From Cellvibrionaceae bacterium (GTDB lineage Bacteria; Pseudomonadota; Gammaproteobacteria; Pseudomonadales; Cellvibrionaceae), in the NCBI GenBank assembly GCA_021151695.1, contig JAGKWU010000004.1, positions 397,003-461,002 of the forward strand: a DNA stretch of 64,000 bases, read 5' to 3'. This document shows, piece after piece, positions 14,440-24,446 of the stretch. The position numbers and the translations under genes were made by a program. Numbering within the stretch: the first letter of the stretch is position 1; the number at the start of each line of letters is the position of its first letter. The notes beneath the pieces are model-generated. The model was not told the DNA's origin and searched no databases. It saw only the letters and a program-made list of their open reading frames with translations.

Positions 14440-17400
14440 TTAAATCCGCTCCCGTTTGGGAAACCAGCGCTGCGCCAGCCTGAACACCACCACAAAGAAC
14501 ACAGGTACAAAGAAGATGGCGAGCACCGTGGCCGAAAACATGCCGCCGAAAACCCCTGTACCAATGGCATTCTGGCTACCGGAGCCCGCGCCACGGGCAA
14601 TTACCAGCGGCGTCACACCTAGCATAAATGCCATGGAGGTCATGATGATGGGGCGCAAACGCATGCGGACGGCCTCCATAGTGGCATCCACCAGACTCTT
14701 GCCTTGCTCGTGCAACGTCTTGGCAAATTCGACAATCAGAATGGCGTTTTTAGAGGCGAGACCAATAGTCGTCAACAGGCCCACCTGGAAGTAAACGTCG
14801 TTCGACAGGCCGCGACCTATGGCAAAAAGCACTGCGCCCAACACACCGAGCGGCACCACTAACATCACCGCAAAAGGCACCGACCAACTCTCATAAAGTG
14901 CTGCCAGGCAGAGGAACACCACCAGGATGGAAATGGCATAGAGTGCAGGCGCCTGGTTGCCGGACTGACGCTCCTGGAAGGACATACCCGTCCATTGATA
15001 ACCAACACCTGGCGGCAGCTGTTTGATGATTTCCTCCGCCGCCAACATGGCATCGCCGGAACTTACGCCGGGCGCCCCCTGGCCGTTGATGTTGATGGAT
15101 GAAACACCGTTGTAGCGCTCAAGGCGTGGCGAACCGTAAATCCAGCGGCCAGTAGTGAACGCCGAGAAAGGCACCATTTCGCCCTTGTTATTGCGCACGT
15201 ACCAATCACCCACATCCTCCGGCGCCATGCGATAAGGCGCATCGCCCTGCACATACACCTTCTTCACGCGGCCTTTATCGATAAAGTCGTTGACGTAGGA
15301 GGCTGCCCAGGCGGTGTTAAAAATCCCGCTCACATCAGAGAGGGATACACCCAGCGCCGCCGCTTTTTCCTGATTGATATCCAGCTTGAATTGCGGCGTA
15401 TCGTCCTGGCCGTTGGGGCGCACACCGACAAGGCGCGCATCTTTGCTCGCCAAACCGAGGAACTGGTTGCGCGCATTCATCATGGCGTCGTGACCTCCAC
15501 CGCCGAGATCTTGCAGCTGCAAGTTAAAGCCGGATGAATTGCCCAGTTGGGTAATCGCGGGCGGCACAAAGGGAAAGACCATTGCCTCTTTGATTTGCGC
15601 AAAGGCACCCATGGCGCGGGCAGCAACTTCCTGCACACTTTGACCTTTGCCAGTACGCTCACTCCAATCGCGCAGACCAACGAAAGCGATACCGTTGTTC
15701 TGGCCACGGCCACTAAAGCTGAAGCCGATTACCGAGAAGACCGAGCGCACATTGTCTTTTTCATCTTGCAGGTAATGCTGCTCAATCTTGTCCATCACCT
15801 TGATGGAGCGCTCTTTGGTAGCGCCCACCGGCAAGGTCATTTGAGTGAACATGATTCCTTGATCTTCGTCGGGCAAAAACGAACCGGGCAGACGGGTAAA
15901 CAGGAAGCCAAGTACCACCACAATCGCCGCATAAATAACCATGTAGCGTTTGGTTTTGCCGAGCATAGATTGCACACCCGACTGGTATTTGGTGGTAGCG
16001 CGGTTGAAATTGCGATTAAACCAGCCGAAGAAACCAGTCTTGTGGTAGTGGTCTTCGTGCACAGGCTTGAGCAACGACGCACAGAGCGCCGGCGTAAGCG
16101 ACAGTGCTACGACCACTGACAGCAACATCGCCGACACAATGGTGATGGAGAACTGGCGATAGATGATCCCGGTAGAACCACCGAAAAACGCCATGGGCAC
16201 AAACACCGCGGCCAACACCAACGCAATCCCCACCAGCGCGCTGGTGATCTGGTCCATGGATTTGCGCGTGGCCTCCAAAGGCCCAAGACCATCTTCTGCC
16301 ATCACCCGTTCGACGTTTTCCACCACCACAATAGCGTCATCCACAAGCAGGCCGATGGCCAGCACCATGGCGAACATGGTGAGCGTATTCAGCGAATAAC
16401 CGAAGGCAGAGAGCACCGCGAAAGTCCCCATCAATACGACAGGCACAGCAATTGTCGGGATAAGCGTGGCACGGAAGTTTTGCAGGAAGAGATACATCAC
16501 CAGGAACACCAGCACTATGGCTTCCAGCAAGGTTTCTATTACCGCTTTGATCGACAGGCGCACGAAAGGCGTGGTGTCGTAGGGGTAAACCACTTCCAGG
16601 CCTTGCGGGAAATAAATCGACAACTCCTCGATACGCTTGCGCACGGCGTCAGCGGTATCCAGCGCATTGGCGCCCGCTGCCAACGTAATTGCCATACCGG
16701 CCGCCGGGCGGTTGTTGTACTCGGTTTCGAACTGGTAGTTCTCACCCCCCAGCTCAACGCGCGCCACATCGCCCAAGCGAATTTGCGAGCCGTCGGCATT
16801 TACGCGCAACAGGATGTTTTTGAATTCTTCCGGCGTGGACAAGCGCGTTTGCACCACAATGCTGGAGTTAAGTTGCTGACCCGGCAGCGCCGGCGTACCA
16901 CCCAACTCACCGGCGGCTATCTGCGCGTTTTGCGCTTTGATGGCAGTGTTTACATCCAGTGCCGTCAGGTTATAGGTGGCAAGTTTGTTCGCATCCAACC
17001 AGACACGCATGGCGTATTGCGAACCGAACAGGGTGATCTGACCTACGCCATTTACGCGGCTCAGCTGATCCTGCACGTTGGCCGCCACATAGTCGGCGAT
17101 GTCGTACTTATCCATACGGCCATCAGCGGATACAAAGCCGATCACCAACAAAAAGCCCGCCGAGGATTTGGTCACACGAATCCCCTGCTGTTGCACTTCT
17201 TGTGGCAACAGCGGCATCACGGTTTGCAGCTTGTTTTGCACCTGGACTTGAGCGATATCCGGGTTGGTGCCGGCCATAAAGGTCACCACCACTTCACCGC
17301 GGCCACTGGACTCACTGGTGGACGACATGTATTGCACATTGTCGATACCGGTAAGACCTTGCTCGATAATCTGGATCACCGTGTCCTGCACAGTTTGCGC

Positions 17401-17559
17401 AGAGGCACCGGGGTAGTTAGCACTAATGTTGACTGACGGCGGCGCCACTTCGGGATATTGCGCAACCGGCAACTTAAATATCGAAAGCGCGCCCGCCAGC
17501 ATGATGAGAATCGCAATCACCCAAGCGAATACCGGGCGATCAATAAAGAACCTGGCCAT
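14440..17559 (-). CDS. acrB: AcrB/MexB-type RND efflux pump (HAE1)
   Basis: This 1039-residue inner-membrane proton-driven pump exports hydrophobic drugs. It begins MARFFIDRPVFAWVIAI, has porter loops (QYPEVAPPSVNI, LFGSQYAMRVWLD) and the TM4 proton-relay segment GLLVDDAIVVVENVERVM with its two aspartates. It also has FFGGSTGIIYRQFSIT and the late motif GLASKNAILIVEFA. Length is typical. It follows the adaptor gene by 3 bp in an acrAB operon. No outer-membrane channel gene is adjacent, so a separately encoded TolC-like protein must serve it. Confidence 0.96.
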   Translation of the reverse strand: MARFFIDRPVFAWVIAILIMLAGALSIFKLPVAQYPEVAPPSVNISANYPGASAQTVQDTVIQIIEQGLTGIDNVQYMSSTSESSGRGEVVVTFMAGTNPDIAQVQVQNKLQTVMPLLPQEVQQQGIRVTKSSAGFLLVIGFVSADGRMDKYDIADYVAANVQDQLSRVNGVGQITLFGSQYAMRVWLDANKLATYNLTALDVNTAIKAQNAQIAAGELGGTPALPGQQLNSSIVVQTRLSTPEEFKNILLRVNADGSQIRLGDVARVELGGENYQFETEYNNRPAAGMAITLAAGANALDTADAVRKRIEELSIYFPQGLEVVYPYDTTPFVRLSIKAVIETLLEAIVLVFLVMYLFLQNFRATLIPTIAVPVVLMGTFAVLSAFGYSLNTLTMFAMVLAIGLLVDDAIVVVENVERVMAEDGLGPLEATRKSMDQITSALVGIALVLAAVFVPMAFFGGSTGIIYRQFSITIVSAMLLSVVVALSLTPALCASLLKPVHEDHYHKTGFFGWFNRNFNRATTKYQSGVQSMLGKTKRYMVIYAAIVVVLGFLFTRLPGSFLPDEDQGIMFTQMTLPVGATKERSIKVMDKIEQHYLQDEKDNVRSVFSVIGFSFSGRGQNNGIAFVGLRDWSERTGKGQSVQEVAARAMGAFAQIKEAMVFPFVPPAITQLGNSSGFNLQLQDLGGGGHDAMMNARNQFLGLASKDARLVGVRPNGQDDTPQFKLDINQEKAAALGVSLSDVSGIFNTAWAASYVNDFIDKGRVKKVYVQGDAPYRMAPEDVGDWYVRNNKGEMVPFSAFTTGRWIYGSPRLERYNGVSSININGQGAPGVSSGDAMLAAEEIIKQLPPGVGYQWTGMSFQERQSGNQAPALYAISILVVFLCLAALYESWSVPFAVMLVVPLGVLGAVLFAIGRGLSNDVYFQVGLLTTIGLASKNAILIVEFAKTLHEQGKSLVDATMEAVRMRLRPIIMTSMAFMLGVTPLVIARGAGSGSQNAIGTGVFGGMFSATVLAIFFVPVFFVVVFRLAQRWFPKRERI

Positions 17560-17562
17560 GGG

Positions 17563-18714
17563 TTATTTCCCCGCCTTAGAAGGCGCGGCAGCTGGCGCTG
17601 ATGGCGACACTATCTGCACAGGCGCACCTGGTTTCACTTTTTGCAAACCTTCTGTGATCACCTGATCGCCAACCGCCAGGCCTTCATCCACCAGCCATTT
17701 ATCACCCAGGGTGCGACTGACCTTGATGGGGCGAACCTCGGCTTTTTGCTCGGCGTTAACCAGGGTCACGCTGGCATTGCCACTGCGATCGCGCGTTACC
17801 GCCTGTTGTGGCACCAATATGGCTTGCGCCTGGGTGGCCTGTTGCAACTGGGCACGCACAAACATGCCGGGCAGTAACAGATGATCAGGGTTGGGGAAAA
17901 GCACGCGCAGCACCACAGTGCCGGTGGATTCACTCACGCCAACTTCGACAAATTGCACCGAGCCCTGCTGGCTGTAGCGCGAACCATCACTCAGCAAAAG
18001 ATCGGACTTGGCATCTGTCTGGCTGGAGAGCTTGCCGCTCATCAACTGACGACGAATCTTGAGCAGCTCATCAGCGGATTGGGATACATCAACATAAATC
18101 GGATCAAGTTGCTGGATAGTTGCCAACACAGCAGTTTGGCCCGCCGTCACCAAAGCACCTTCGGTCACCGAGGATTTACCGATCACGCCGCTAATGGGCG
18201 CCAACACCTTGGTGTATTTGAGATTGATACGCGCATTGTCGGCCGCCGCTTTGGCGATCTCCAAACCGGCTTGCGCCTGCGCCAGTGCCGCTACCGAATC
18301 ATCAAAATCCTGTTGGCTGATGGCCTTGCTGTTAATGAGATTTTGCACGCGATTGTGGCGCGCTTTAGCGGTAGTGAAGTTGGCCTGGGCGCGGCTCATA
18401 TCGGCCTCGGCGCTGGCAAGCGCTGCTTCATAGCTGGCCGGGTCAATTTGGTACAGCTGGGTACCGGCCTTTACTTCAGCGCCCTCAGTAAACAAACGTT
18501 TCTGGATGATTCCGCTCACCTGCGGGCGCACCTCCGCCTTACGGTATGCGCTGGTACGGCCGGGTAAATCACTCTGGATAGTTGCTGTGTCGGCTGTAAC
18601 CGTCCAGACACTCACCGCCGCCGGCCCAGGCGCACCAGCCGTGGGGGATTTTTGGCCGCAGCCCACCAATAAAGCCGTAGCAACACCCACAGCCATCAAA
18701 TACTTCGCAGTCAT
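17563..18714 (-). CDS. acrA: AcrA-type periplasmic adaptor lipoprotein
   Basis: This 383-residue RND adaptor has a signal peptide ending in the lipobox LLVGC, so it is lipid-anchored to the inner membrane. The lipoyl half-motif (LPGRTSAYRKAEVRPQVSGII), helical hairpin (about 95-170) and returning lipoyl segment (KYTKVLAPISGVIGKSSVTEGALV) are in the expected order. The ATG at 18714 fits the signal peptide and a GAGAGG site; the longer frame to 18777 runs through the operator. It is first in the acrAB operon, divergent from the repressor. Confidence 0.95.
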   Translation of the reverse strand: MTAKYLMAVGVATALLVGCGQKSPTAGAPGPAAVSVWTVTADTATIQSDLPGRTSAYRKAEVRPQVSGIIQKRLFTEGAEVKAGTQLYQIDPASYEAALASAEADMSRAQANFTTAKARHNRVQNLINSKAISQQDFDDSVAALAQAQAGLEIAKAAADNARINLKYTKVLAPISGVIGKSSVTEGALVTAGQTAVLATIQQLDPIYVDVSQSADELLKIRRQLMSGKLSSQTDAKSDLLLSDGSRYSQQGSVQFVEVGVSESTGTVVLRVLFPNPDHLLLPGMFVRAQLQQATQAQAILVPQQAVTRDRSGNASVTLVNAEQKAEVRPIKVSRTLGDKWLVDEGLAVGDQVITEGLQKVKPGAPVQIVSPSAPAAAPSKAGK

Positions 18715-18749
18715 AACCTCTCCCTCCCTGCAGTTGCAGAGAATCTTTA

Positions 18750-18773
18750 TACATACATCGATGAATGTATGGT
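18750..18773. promoter_or_regulatory. AcrR-type operator in the acrAB leader
   Basis: The block has CATACAT (18752-18758) and ATGTATG (18765-18771) as inverted halves. It closely resembles the 24-bp E. coli AcrR palindrome (TACATACATTTGTGAATGT and so on). It lies 36 bp before the acrA start, where bound repressor would block expression. Confidence 0.75.
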
Positions 18774-18904
18774 ACAACGACGATTTAGGCTCCGCTAATC
18801 GAAATCGCTCTAAAACCGATGACTTTCATCATCTTTGCACAAATTAACGAAATCCTAACCCACCGTTTACAGACGCTTGACGCCTGTCAAATAGCACCAT
18901 ATAA

Positions 18905-18926
18905 ATACATTCACTCGTGAATGTAT
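18905..18926. promoter_or_regulatory. AcrR-type operator before acrR
   Basis: This is a perfect 22-bp palindrome: ATACATTCAC, TC, GTGAATGTAT. It ends 12 bp before the acrR GTG start and shares the half-site GAATGTAT with the acrAB operator. Autoregulation is the obvious inference. Confidence 0.8.
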
Positions 18927-18938
18927 AGGAATAACCCC

Positions 18939-19577
18939 GTGGCCCGCCGCTCCAAAGAAGACGCCCTCGAAACCCGCAGCCAGTTGCTCGATGCCGCTGA
19001 GAAGGTGTTTTTTGAAAAAGGTTTCGGGCAAACCGCACTGATGGATATAGCCGAGGCCGCCAACCTCACGCGCGGCGCCATCTACTGGCACTTTAAAAAC
19101 AAGAGCGATCTATTCGTGGCTATGGCCGACCGCATTCGCCTGCCGCTGGAAAACCTCACCCACGCCTGCGCCGATCCCGCCGAGCCAGATCCACTAGGCA
19201 AGCTGCGCGAGTTCTGGGTTCAAATCCTGCGCGAAAGCACCCGCAACCCGCGCCGCCGCCGCGTGCTGCACATACTTTTCTTCAAGTGCGAACTCAACAG
19301 CGAAGCCAAACAACTGGAGTTGCGCCGTCAGGCCGCCCACATTGAATACCTCAACGACATAGAACTCTGCCTGCAAAACGCCATAGACCGCCAGCAACTC
19401 CCCGCCGACCTCGACATCCACAAAGCCGCCGTCGCCAACCACGCGTTGATGGCAGGCCTCATCAGCAACTGGCTGTTTTTGCCCGGCAGTTTTGATCTGG
19501 ATACTTACGCGGAAGCTATGGTGGATGGGTATATTTTTATGATTAAGAACAGCGCGGATTTACACAAGAGTGCCTAA
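18939..19577 (+). CDS. acrR: AcrR-like TetR-family repressor
   Basis: This 212-residue TetR protein has a helix-turn-helix (FFEKGFGQTALMDIAEAANLTRGAIYWHFKNKSDLF) and an all-helical ligand domain. The GTG at 18939 gives the N-terminus MARRSKEDALETR, which matches AcrR, and has AGGA 8 nt upstream. The in-frame ATG at 18921 would begin inside the operator. It is divergent from acrAB and probably releases DNA when pump substrates bind. Confidence 0.93.
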   Translation: MARRSKEDALETRSQLLDAAEKVFFEKGFGQTALMDIAEAANLTRGAIYWHFKNKSDLFVAMADRIRLPLENLTHACADPAEPDPLGKLREFWVQILRESTRNPRRRRVLHILFFKCELNSEAKQLELRRQAAHIEYLNDIELCLQNAIDRQQLPADLDIHKAAVANHALMAGLISNWLFLPGSFDLDTYAEAMVDGYIFMIKNSADLHKSA

Positions 19578-19876
19578 ATCTTCCTGTGACTTCTTACGTT
19601 AAACAAAAGCCAACTCCGCTCCACCACACTTTTGGTGCACGACATATACTGCCGCACCTGATTAAAGCAAAAAACCATCACACCAAAAGCGATTAACAGA
19701 AAAATTTTAAAATTCCCATCGATTCTCGCGCCAACTTCCATTCAATTTTGAATTACAAAACCCGCTTTAAAACAAAAAAATTTTTGGTTTGCAAAAGGAT
19801 TTCCGCTCTGCTTATCTTTGTACTCAGAAAAATTAATAGCACCAAAATATCTTCATCACTTACCAAGGGAATTGTC
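19578..19876. other. Intergenic region without a recognised gene
   Basis: About 300 bp of AT-rich sequence lie between acrR and the haem-motif protein. It probably holds the promoter of the latter, but I see no clear palindrome or repeat. Confidence 0.4.
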
Positions 19877-21451
19877 ATGATCAGCAAAAGCACCTGTTAT
19901 TTTTTATTTTTAGCCTCCACTACCTTTATCAGCGCAACAACGTTTGCAACGACAGACAACGAACAACCCAGCGAAAGTTATTTAAACTTCCCTAGCCCGC
20001 TATCCCCTAATACCCCCCACGACGTAGATCAACAGTTACAAAAAAAATTAACCGACGCACAACAATTTGATGAAGTGCAACGACTGTTTGAAATATTATC
20101 CTGGCAAAATTTTATTGCGCTTAACTGGCCGCGTGACGCCAAGGGAGAACCCCAAAACAATATAGCTGCGGCAGGCGATCCCATATGGGTCAAGTGGAAA
20201 GAAAGCTATGAGGTTTACCTGCCAAATGGCTCCAAGCCAGCACCTTGGGGAGTACAAACCTACCCACCGAACTTTAAACAAAAAAATCCTGAAAAAGCGC
20301 GAATTCTTTTTCGCGCCAGCAAAGCTTCCGCGCAAGATTCTGATATAGATGATGAAGTAGATCAGGCTTTCACTGCACCCATTTGGGATCAGAATGGCAA
20401 CATGGTGCGCTATGAAATATTACTGAATGAGTCAGAATTTAATTACGTGGTGAACAATGAACTGTACAACATCGACGGACAAATCGTCTTTTCGGCCACA
20501 CAAAAAGCGGCTGCTTTCCCCTCTGCATCGCGCGATAAAGTCGGTGCTATTGAATTGAAATTAGCCTGGAAAGTTATCGATAAAAAAAAAGACATACCGG
20601 AGCGATTCATTACCCAGCAAGCCTATGTGCTGACGGTAGACCCCAATAATGGTAATCAGTCTTATAAAAAGGAATTAGTCGGATTGGTGGGAATGCATAT
20701 CTCATTAAAAACCCAATCATCTCCACAGTGGATTTGGTCCACCTTTGAGCATGTCGACAACCTGGAAGCAAATCCCCTTATCAAAGTTGGCGGCAAAAAA
20801 CTGACGCCGTTATTTTATGATCCCAATTGTGCTATTTGCCCGATCAATCGTTCCCCCAATACCATTGGCGATTACAGCAGCAATACAGCGACGAATAAAA
20901 ATCAAATCCAACGAGTTCTCCCTATAAGCGCAGCAACACAACAGCTCAACCAACAAGTGCAAGCACTTTTGGCAAAACAAAAAACCACTCTGCAGTACTA
21001 CCAATTGATTGGCTCCCAATGGCCAACTGATCCCACAGCAAAACCTTATCCTGTCGCCGACCACAGTGCGGCAAATCCACCGCAATTGCCCGATGCCGTT
21101 ACCAATAAATCTGGCGGCAAACCAACCCCGACCTATCTCACCAATATGATTATGGAAACCTATTTCCAGGGCTCAACCAACGGCGGCACAGATGTAACGC
21201 AATTTAACACCACTATCGCCAACGCCACCGCCTGGCATCAGATAGATCAATTCCAAAAATACGGCAATGTTAATTATTTAATTTTTGGTACCGAGGGCTG
21301 CATGGGCTGCCATTATTCGGCAGGCATTGCCACCGGCAAAAAAATCGTGAATGGAAAACCGCAAGCAATCTACGGCGCGTCGGGAAGCGCTGATTTCAGC
21401 TGGCTCTTAACACAAAAGGCCCAGTTTAAAACTGCAAAAAAGTCCAATTAA
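19877..21451 (+). CDS. Exported protein with a single haem-c motif, function unknown
   Basis: This 525-residue protein starts at the ATG at 19877, which has AAGGGA upstream and gives a clear signal peptide (MISKSTCYFLFLASTTFISATTFA). The longer frame to 19748 has no such signal. Near the C-terminus, EGCMGCHYSAG carries one CxxCH, the covalent haem-c site. SWQNFIALNWP and WKESYEVYLPNGSKPAPWG recall a poorly studied family of secreted cytochrome-like proteins. A second Cys pair (NCAICP) lies mid-protein. It ends 21 bp before the glucan-lyase-like gene, so the two are probably co-transcribed. Both look AT-richer than their neighbours, which may mean transfer. Haem attachment is predicted and the function is not known. 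Confidence 0.7.
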   Translation: MISKSTCYFLFLASTTFISATTFATTDNEQPSESYLNFPSPLSPNTPHDVDQQLQKKLTDAQQFDEVQRLFEILSWQNFIALNWPRDAKGEPQNNIAAAGDPIWVKWKESYEVYLPNGSKPAPWGVQTYPPNFKQKNPEKARILFRASKASAQDSDIDDEVDQAFTAPIWDQNGNMVRYEILLNESEFNYVVNNELYNIDGQIVFSATQKAAAFPSASRDKVGAIELKLAWKVIDKKKDIPERFITQQAYVLTVDPNNGNQSYKKELVGLVGMHISLKTQSSPQWIWSTFEHVDNLEANPLIKVGGKKLTPLFYDPNCAICPINRSPNTIGDYSSNTATNKNQIQRVLPISAATQQLNQQVQALLAKQKTTLQYYQLIGSQWPTDPTAKPYPVADHSAANPPQLPDAVTNKSGGKPTPTYLTNMIMETYFQGSTNGGTDVTQFNTTIANATAWHQIDQFQKYGNVNYLIFGTEGCMGCHYSAGIATGKKIVNGKPQAIYGASGSADFSWLLTQKAQFKTAKKSN

Positions 21452-21472
21452 CTTTTTGAAAAGGAATACATT

Positions 21473-24397
21473 ATGCCAGCCGCTAAAAACACCCAGCTCA
21501 AAGTCATAGATTCCGCCGTCGTAGTACCCAGCGCCGTTCAAGTTGCGCAAACACCACCCGTTTACAGCTTTGTACAAGTCGACGAATTCCAGCCAAATGT
21601 GGATGGCTGGAACCAGTTCGGCAATGTAACGTCGTATACATTACTGAGTGACAAGCGCAGCTTATTGCTCACCAATGCCGCGGGTATGGCCATCAAACTC
21701 AGCTTCGTGTCACCTACAGGTTTGCGTGTGCGCTTTCGTCCACAAGCCCAGCCAGACTACTCACTGTATGATGAATCCTATGCTGTGGTTAACAAGCAAT
21801 TATCGCCAGTAACCCTGAATTTATCGGAGGTGGATAACGGTGGGAAAACGCTAAAAATTGATACGGGTATTATGCAAGTGTTCGTAGGTTTACAGCCCTA
21901 TGGCATTGCCATTTATCAAAATGACCGCTTAATTACGCAAGACACCTATGGCAAAAACTTGATTTACAGTAATGACGCCGTAGCTTGTTTGCGCCAGGCA
22001 CCAAGCTATGAAAATTATTATGGCTTTGGTGAAAAGGCGGGCAACCAGCTCAATAAAAAAGGCTTTACCATGAGCTTTTTTAATTACGACAACTTCACCT
22101 ACGCCGGCACCAACGTCATACCCGATAACAACCAACCAGGGCCGCTAAACCCCAGCGAACCGCTATACAATAGCATTCCGTTTGTTATCGCCGTGGGACA
22201 ATCGCCGACGCTCTATAGCTATGGCTGCTTTCTCGATAATGTCTCGCAAAGCTATTTCAACATGGGCTCTAACGATTATTCCAATATGGATGGAAAATAC
22301 TACTTTGGCGCGCTCTATGGCGAACTGGATTATTATTTATTGATCGGCGAAAACAGCCCCAATTACCAGAACAATCCTGTGCGCAGCGTACTGGATCAGT
22401 TTACACAATTAACAGGGCGCTCAGCCATGCCACCCATGTATGCATTCGGTTATCAGCAGGGTTGCTACGGCTATTACAACAAACAAAAATTAATGAACGT
22501 GGCGCAGGCATTTCGCGATGCACAAATCCCCATTGATGGTTTGCACATTGACGTGGATTTTCAAAACAATTATCGCACCTTTACCTACAGTCACAATAAA
22601 TTCCCCGACCCCAAAAGCATGTTCGATACATTGCACAGCATGGGCTTTAAATGCAGCACCAATATTACCGGCATTATTAGCGCTAACCCACTGGATGAAA
22701 ATGGCTCGCGCGATACCCCTTACAAAGCGCGCGACACCTTCGTAACCATCAGCGCTGATAATCAGATTATTGTTAAACCTGGTGTAGATGTTCCTTTTAT
22801 TTACAACACGCGCGCCGACCAAGGTGAATCGCCCGATTTATTTATCGCCAACGAAAGTTATGGCCAAAATAATGGATTTAACCCCTACACCTATCCAACC
22901 CCTATGTTCCCTAACGGGCAAAATGATTTGGGAACCTACGGATTTTATTCGAACATGAGCAATCCGGAGGTACAGCAGTGGTGGGGCCAGCAATACGATG
23001 ATTTATTGCAAATGGGTATGGATATGATCTGGCAAGATATGACAGATCCCGCCATCGTTGCCAACGGCGACAACAACACACCCGATAAAACCTTGCCACT
23101 GGATTTAATGACTTACGACAGGGTGACAAGCCAATACCAACCACAAGCCAAAATGCATAACACCTTTGCGATTAATCTGATCCAGGCAACCTACAACGGC
23201 CTCACCGCACTCAGGCAATCCGATAGCTACAAGGGCACGTACAATTATTTAAAACGCAATTTTATTATTGGTCGCGGTGCCTACTGTGGTGTGCATCGCT
23301 ACGCAGGTGTATGGACAGGAGATTCTGCATCCAGTTGGGACTTTTTGAGTATTAATATCCCTGAGGTACTCAACTTTGGCCTGTCGGGCCAGGCGATTTC
23401 CGGTTGCGATATTGGCGGCTTTGCCAATGGTAGCGGTAGCGAGGGTGGCGGCGTTACCAATTACGAACTCTTCACACGCTGGATGACAGCGGGAGCATTT
23501 TTACCCTGGTATCGCAACCATTATGACGGCTACAGCAAAAGCTTTCAGGAGCCCTACAACTACGGTGAACCCGTACCCACCAATTGCCGCAAATATATAG
23601 AGCTACGCTATCGTTTGTTGCAATTATTTTACGATGCCATGTACACCAATACCCAAACAGGTTTGCCTGTAGCGCGCGCGATTTTTGTCAACGATCCCTT
23701 CGACAGCAATGTATACCAATATACCGACCAGCAATTTTTTATCGGTGACAATCTGTTGGTAGCACCTGTAACGACGCAAGCAGATCCATCCATTGTGCCC
23801 GCAGGAACCGTCACCAATCATCCCGTCTATTTACCGGCAGGAAGCCAATGGTATGTATTTTCTGACAACACCCAGCCATTAAGTGCGCCCACTTCAGGTG
23901 GCACGCTGCAAAGCTGGTATGTACCTTTAAACCTTGTGCCGCTTTATGTACGTGAAGGGGCGATTTTACCGCTGCGCGAATTGGAACAATACGTGGGGCA
24001 ATTGGCCGTTAACCCAATTACGTTTAATATTTATCCGGGGAAGGACAGTAGCTATCAGTTATATCAGGATGACCATGTATCTGTGGCCAATGAACTTAAC
24101 AAAGCCTACCGCACTACAATGATTAGCCACACAGGCATCAGCAATGGCCAGCTTTTGCGTGTGCAGCGTACCTATGACAATTTCACACCGGCGGAACCCT
24201 ATTATTTTATCAGCCTCCTTGGCACGCAGTGTCCAAGCTCTGTAACCAGCAGCGGGCAGCAATGGCCAAACGTGGAGTCACCAGAAGCGCTGCAAAACTC
24301 AAGCGTGAATAGTTTTTATTACAACGCCTCAATTACCACTACCTTTATCAAGGTGTTTGATACACAGGCCGATATCAGCATTACCGCACTTTTTTAA
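21473..24397 (+). CDS. GH31 enzyme resembling alpha-1,4-glucan lyase
   Basis: This 974-residue GH31 protein is much longer than the usual alpha-glucosidase. It matches features I recall from red-algal and fungal alpha-1,4-glucan lyases (EC 4.2.2.13), which split alpha-glucans by elimination to 1,5-anhydrofructose. These are DNVSQSYFNMG, RSAMPPMYAFGYQQG, DGLHIDVDFQNN, WQDMTDPA with nucleophile Asp522, RYAGVWTGDS with Asp617, GCDIGGF and LPWYRNHYDGY. In the nucleophile loop it has DMT where glucosidases have DMNE, as in the lyases. I see no signal peptide, so it may be cytoplasmic. GGAATA precedes the ATG. A GH31 hydrolase or transferase remains possible. Confidence 0.75.
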   Translation: MPAAKNTQLKVIDSAVVVPSAVQVAQTPPVYSFVQVDEFQPNVDGWNQFGNVTSYTLLSDKRSLLLTNAAGMAIKLSFVSPTGLRVRFRPQAQPDYSLYDESYAVVNKQLSPVTLNLSEVDNGGKTLKIDTGIMQVFVGLQPYGIAIYQNDRLITQDTYGKNLIYSNDAVACLRQAPSYENYYGFGEKAGNQLNKKGFTMSFFNYDNFTYAGTNVIPDNNQPGPLNPSEPLYNSIPFVIAVGQSPTLYSYGCFLDNVSQSYFNMGSNDYSNMDGKYYFGALYGELDYYLLIGENSPNYQNNPVRSVLDQFTQLTGRSAMPPMYAFGYQQGCYGYYNKQKLMNVAQAFRDAQIPIDGLHIDVDFQNNYRTFTYSHNKFPDPKSMFDTLHSMGFKCSTNITGIISANPLDENGSRDTPYKARDTFVTISADNQIIVKPGVDVPFIYNTRADQGESPDLFIANESYGQNNGFNPYTYPTPMFPNGQNDLGTYGFYSNMSNPEVQQWWGQQYDDLLQMGMDMIWQDMTDPAIVANGDNNTPDKTLPLDLMTYDRVTSQYQPQAKMHNTFAINLIQATYNGLTALRQSDSYKGTYNYLKRNFIIGRGAYCGVHRYAGVWTGDSASSWDFLSINIPEVLNFGLSGQAISGCDIGGFANGSGSEGGGVTNYELFTRWMTAGAFLPWYRNHYDGYSKSFQEPYNYGEPVPTNCRKYIELRYRLLQLFYDAMYTNTQTGLPVARAIFVNDPFDSNVYQYTDQQFFIGDNLLVAPVTTQADPSIVPAGTVTNHPVYLPAGSQWYVFSDNTQPLSAPTSGGTLQSWYVPLNLVPLYVREGAILPLRELEQYVGQLAVNPITFNIYPGKDSSYQLYQDDHVSVANELNKAYRTTMISHTGISNGQLLRVQRTYDNFTPAEPYYFISLLGTQCPSSVTSSGQQWPNVESPEALQNSSVNSFYYNASITTTFIKVFDTQADISITALF

Positions 24398-24416
24398 CGC
24401 TTCAGATTCACCTTCG

Positions 24417-24446
24417 AGCGAACTCCGTTTGGAGTTCGCTTTTTTA
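24417..24446 (+). terminator. Terminator after the glucan-lyase-like gene
   Basis: AGCGAACTCC (24417-24426) pairs with GGAGTTCGCT (24431-24440) around a GTTT loop and is followed by a T run to 24446. It lies 20 bp after the stop and ends the two-gene transcript. Confidence 0.92.
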
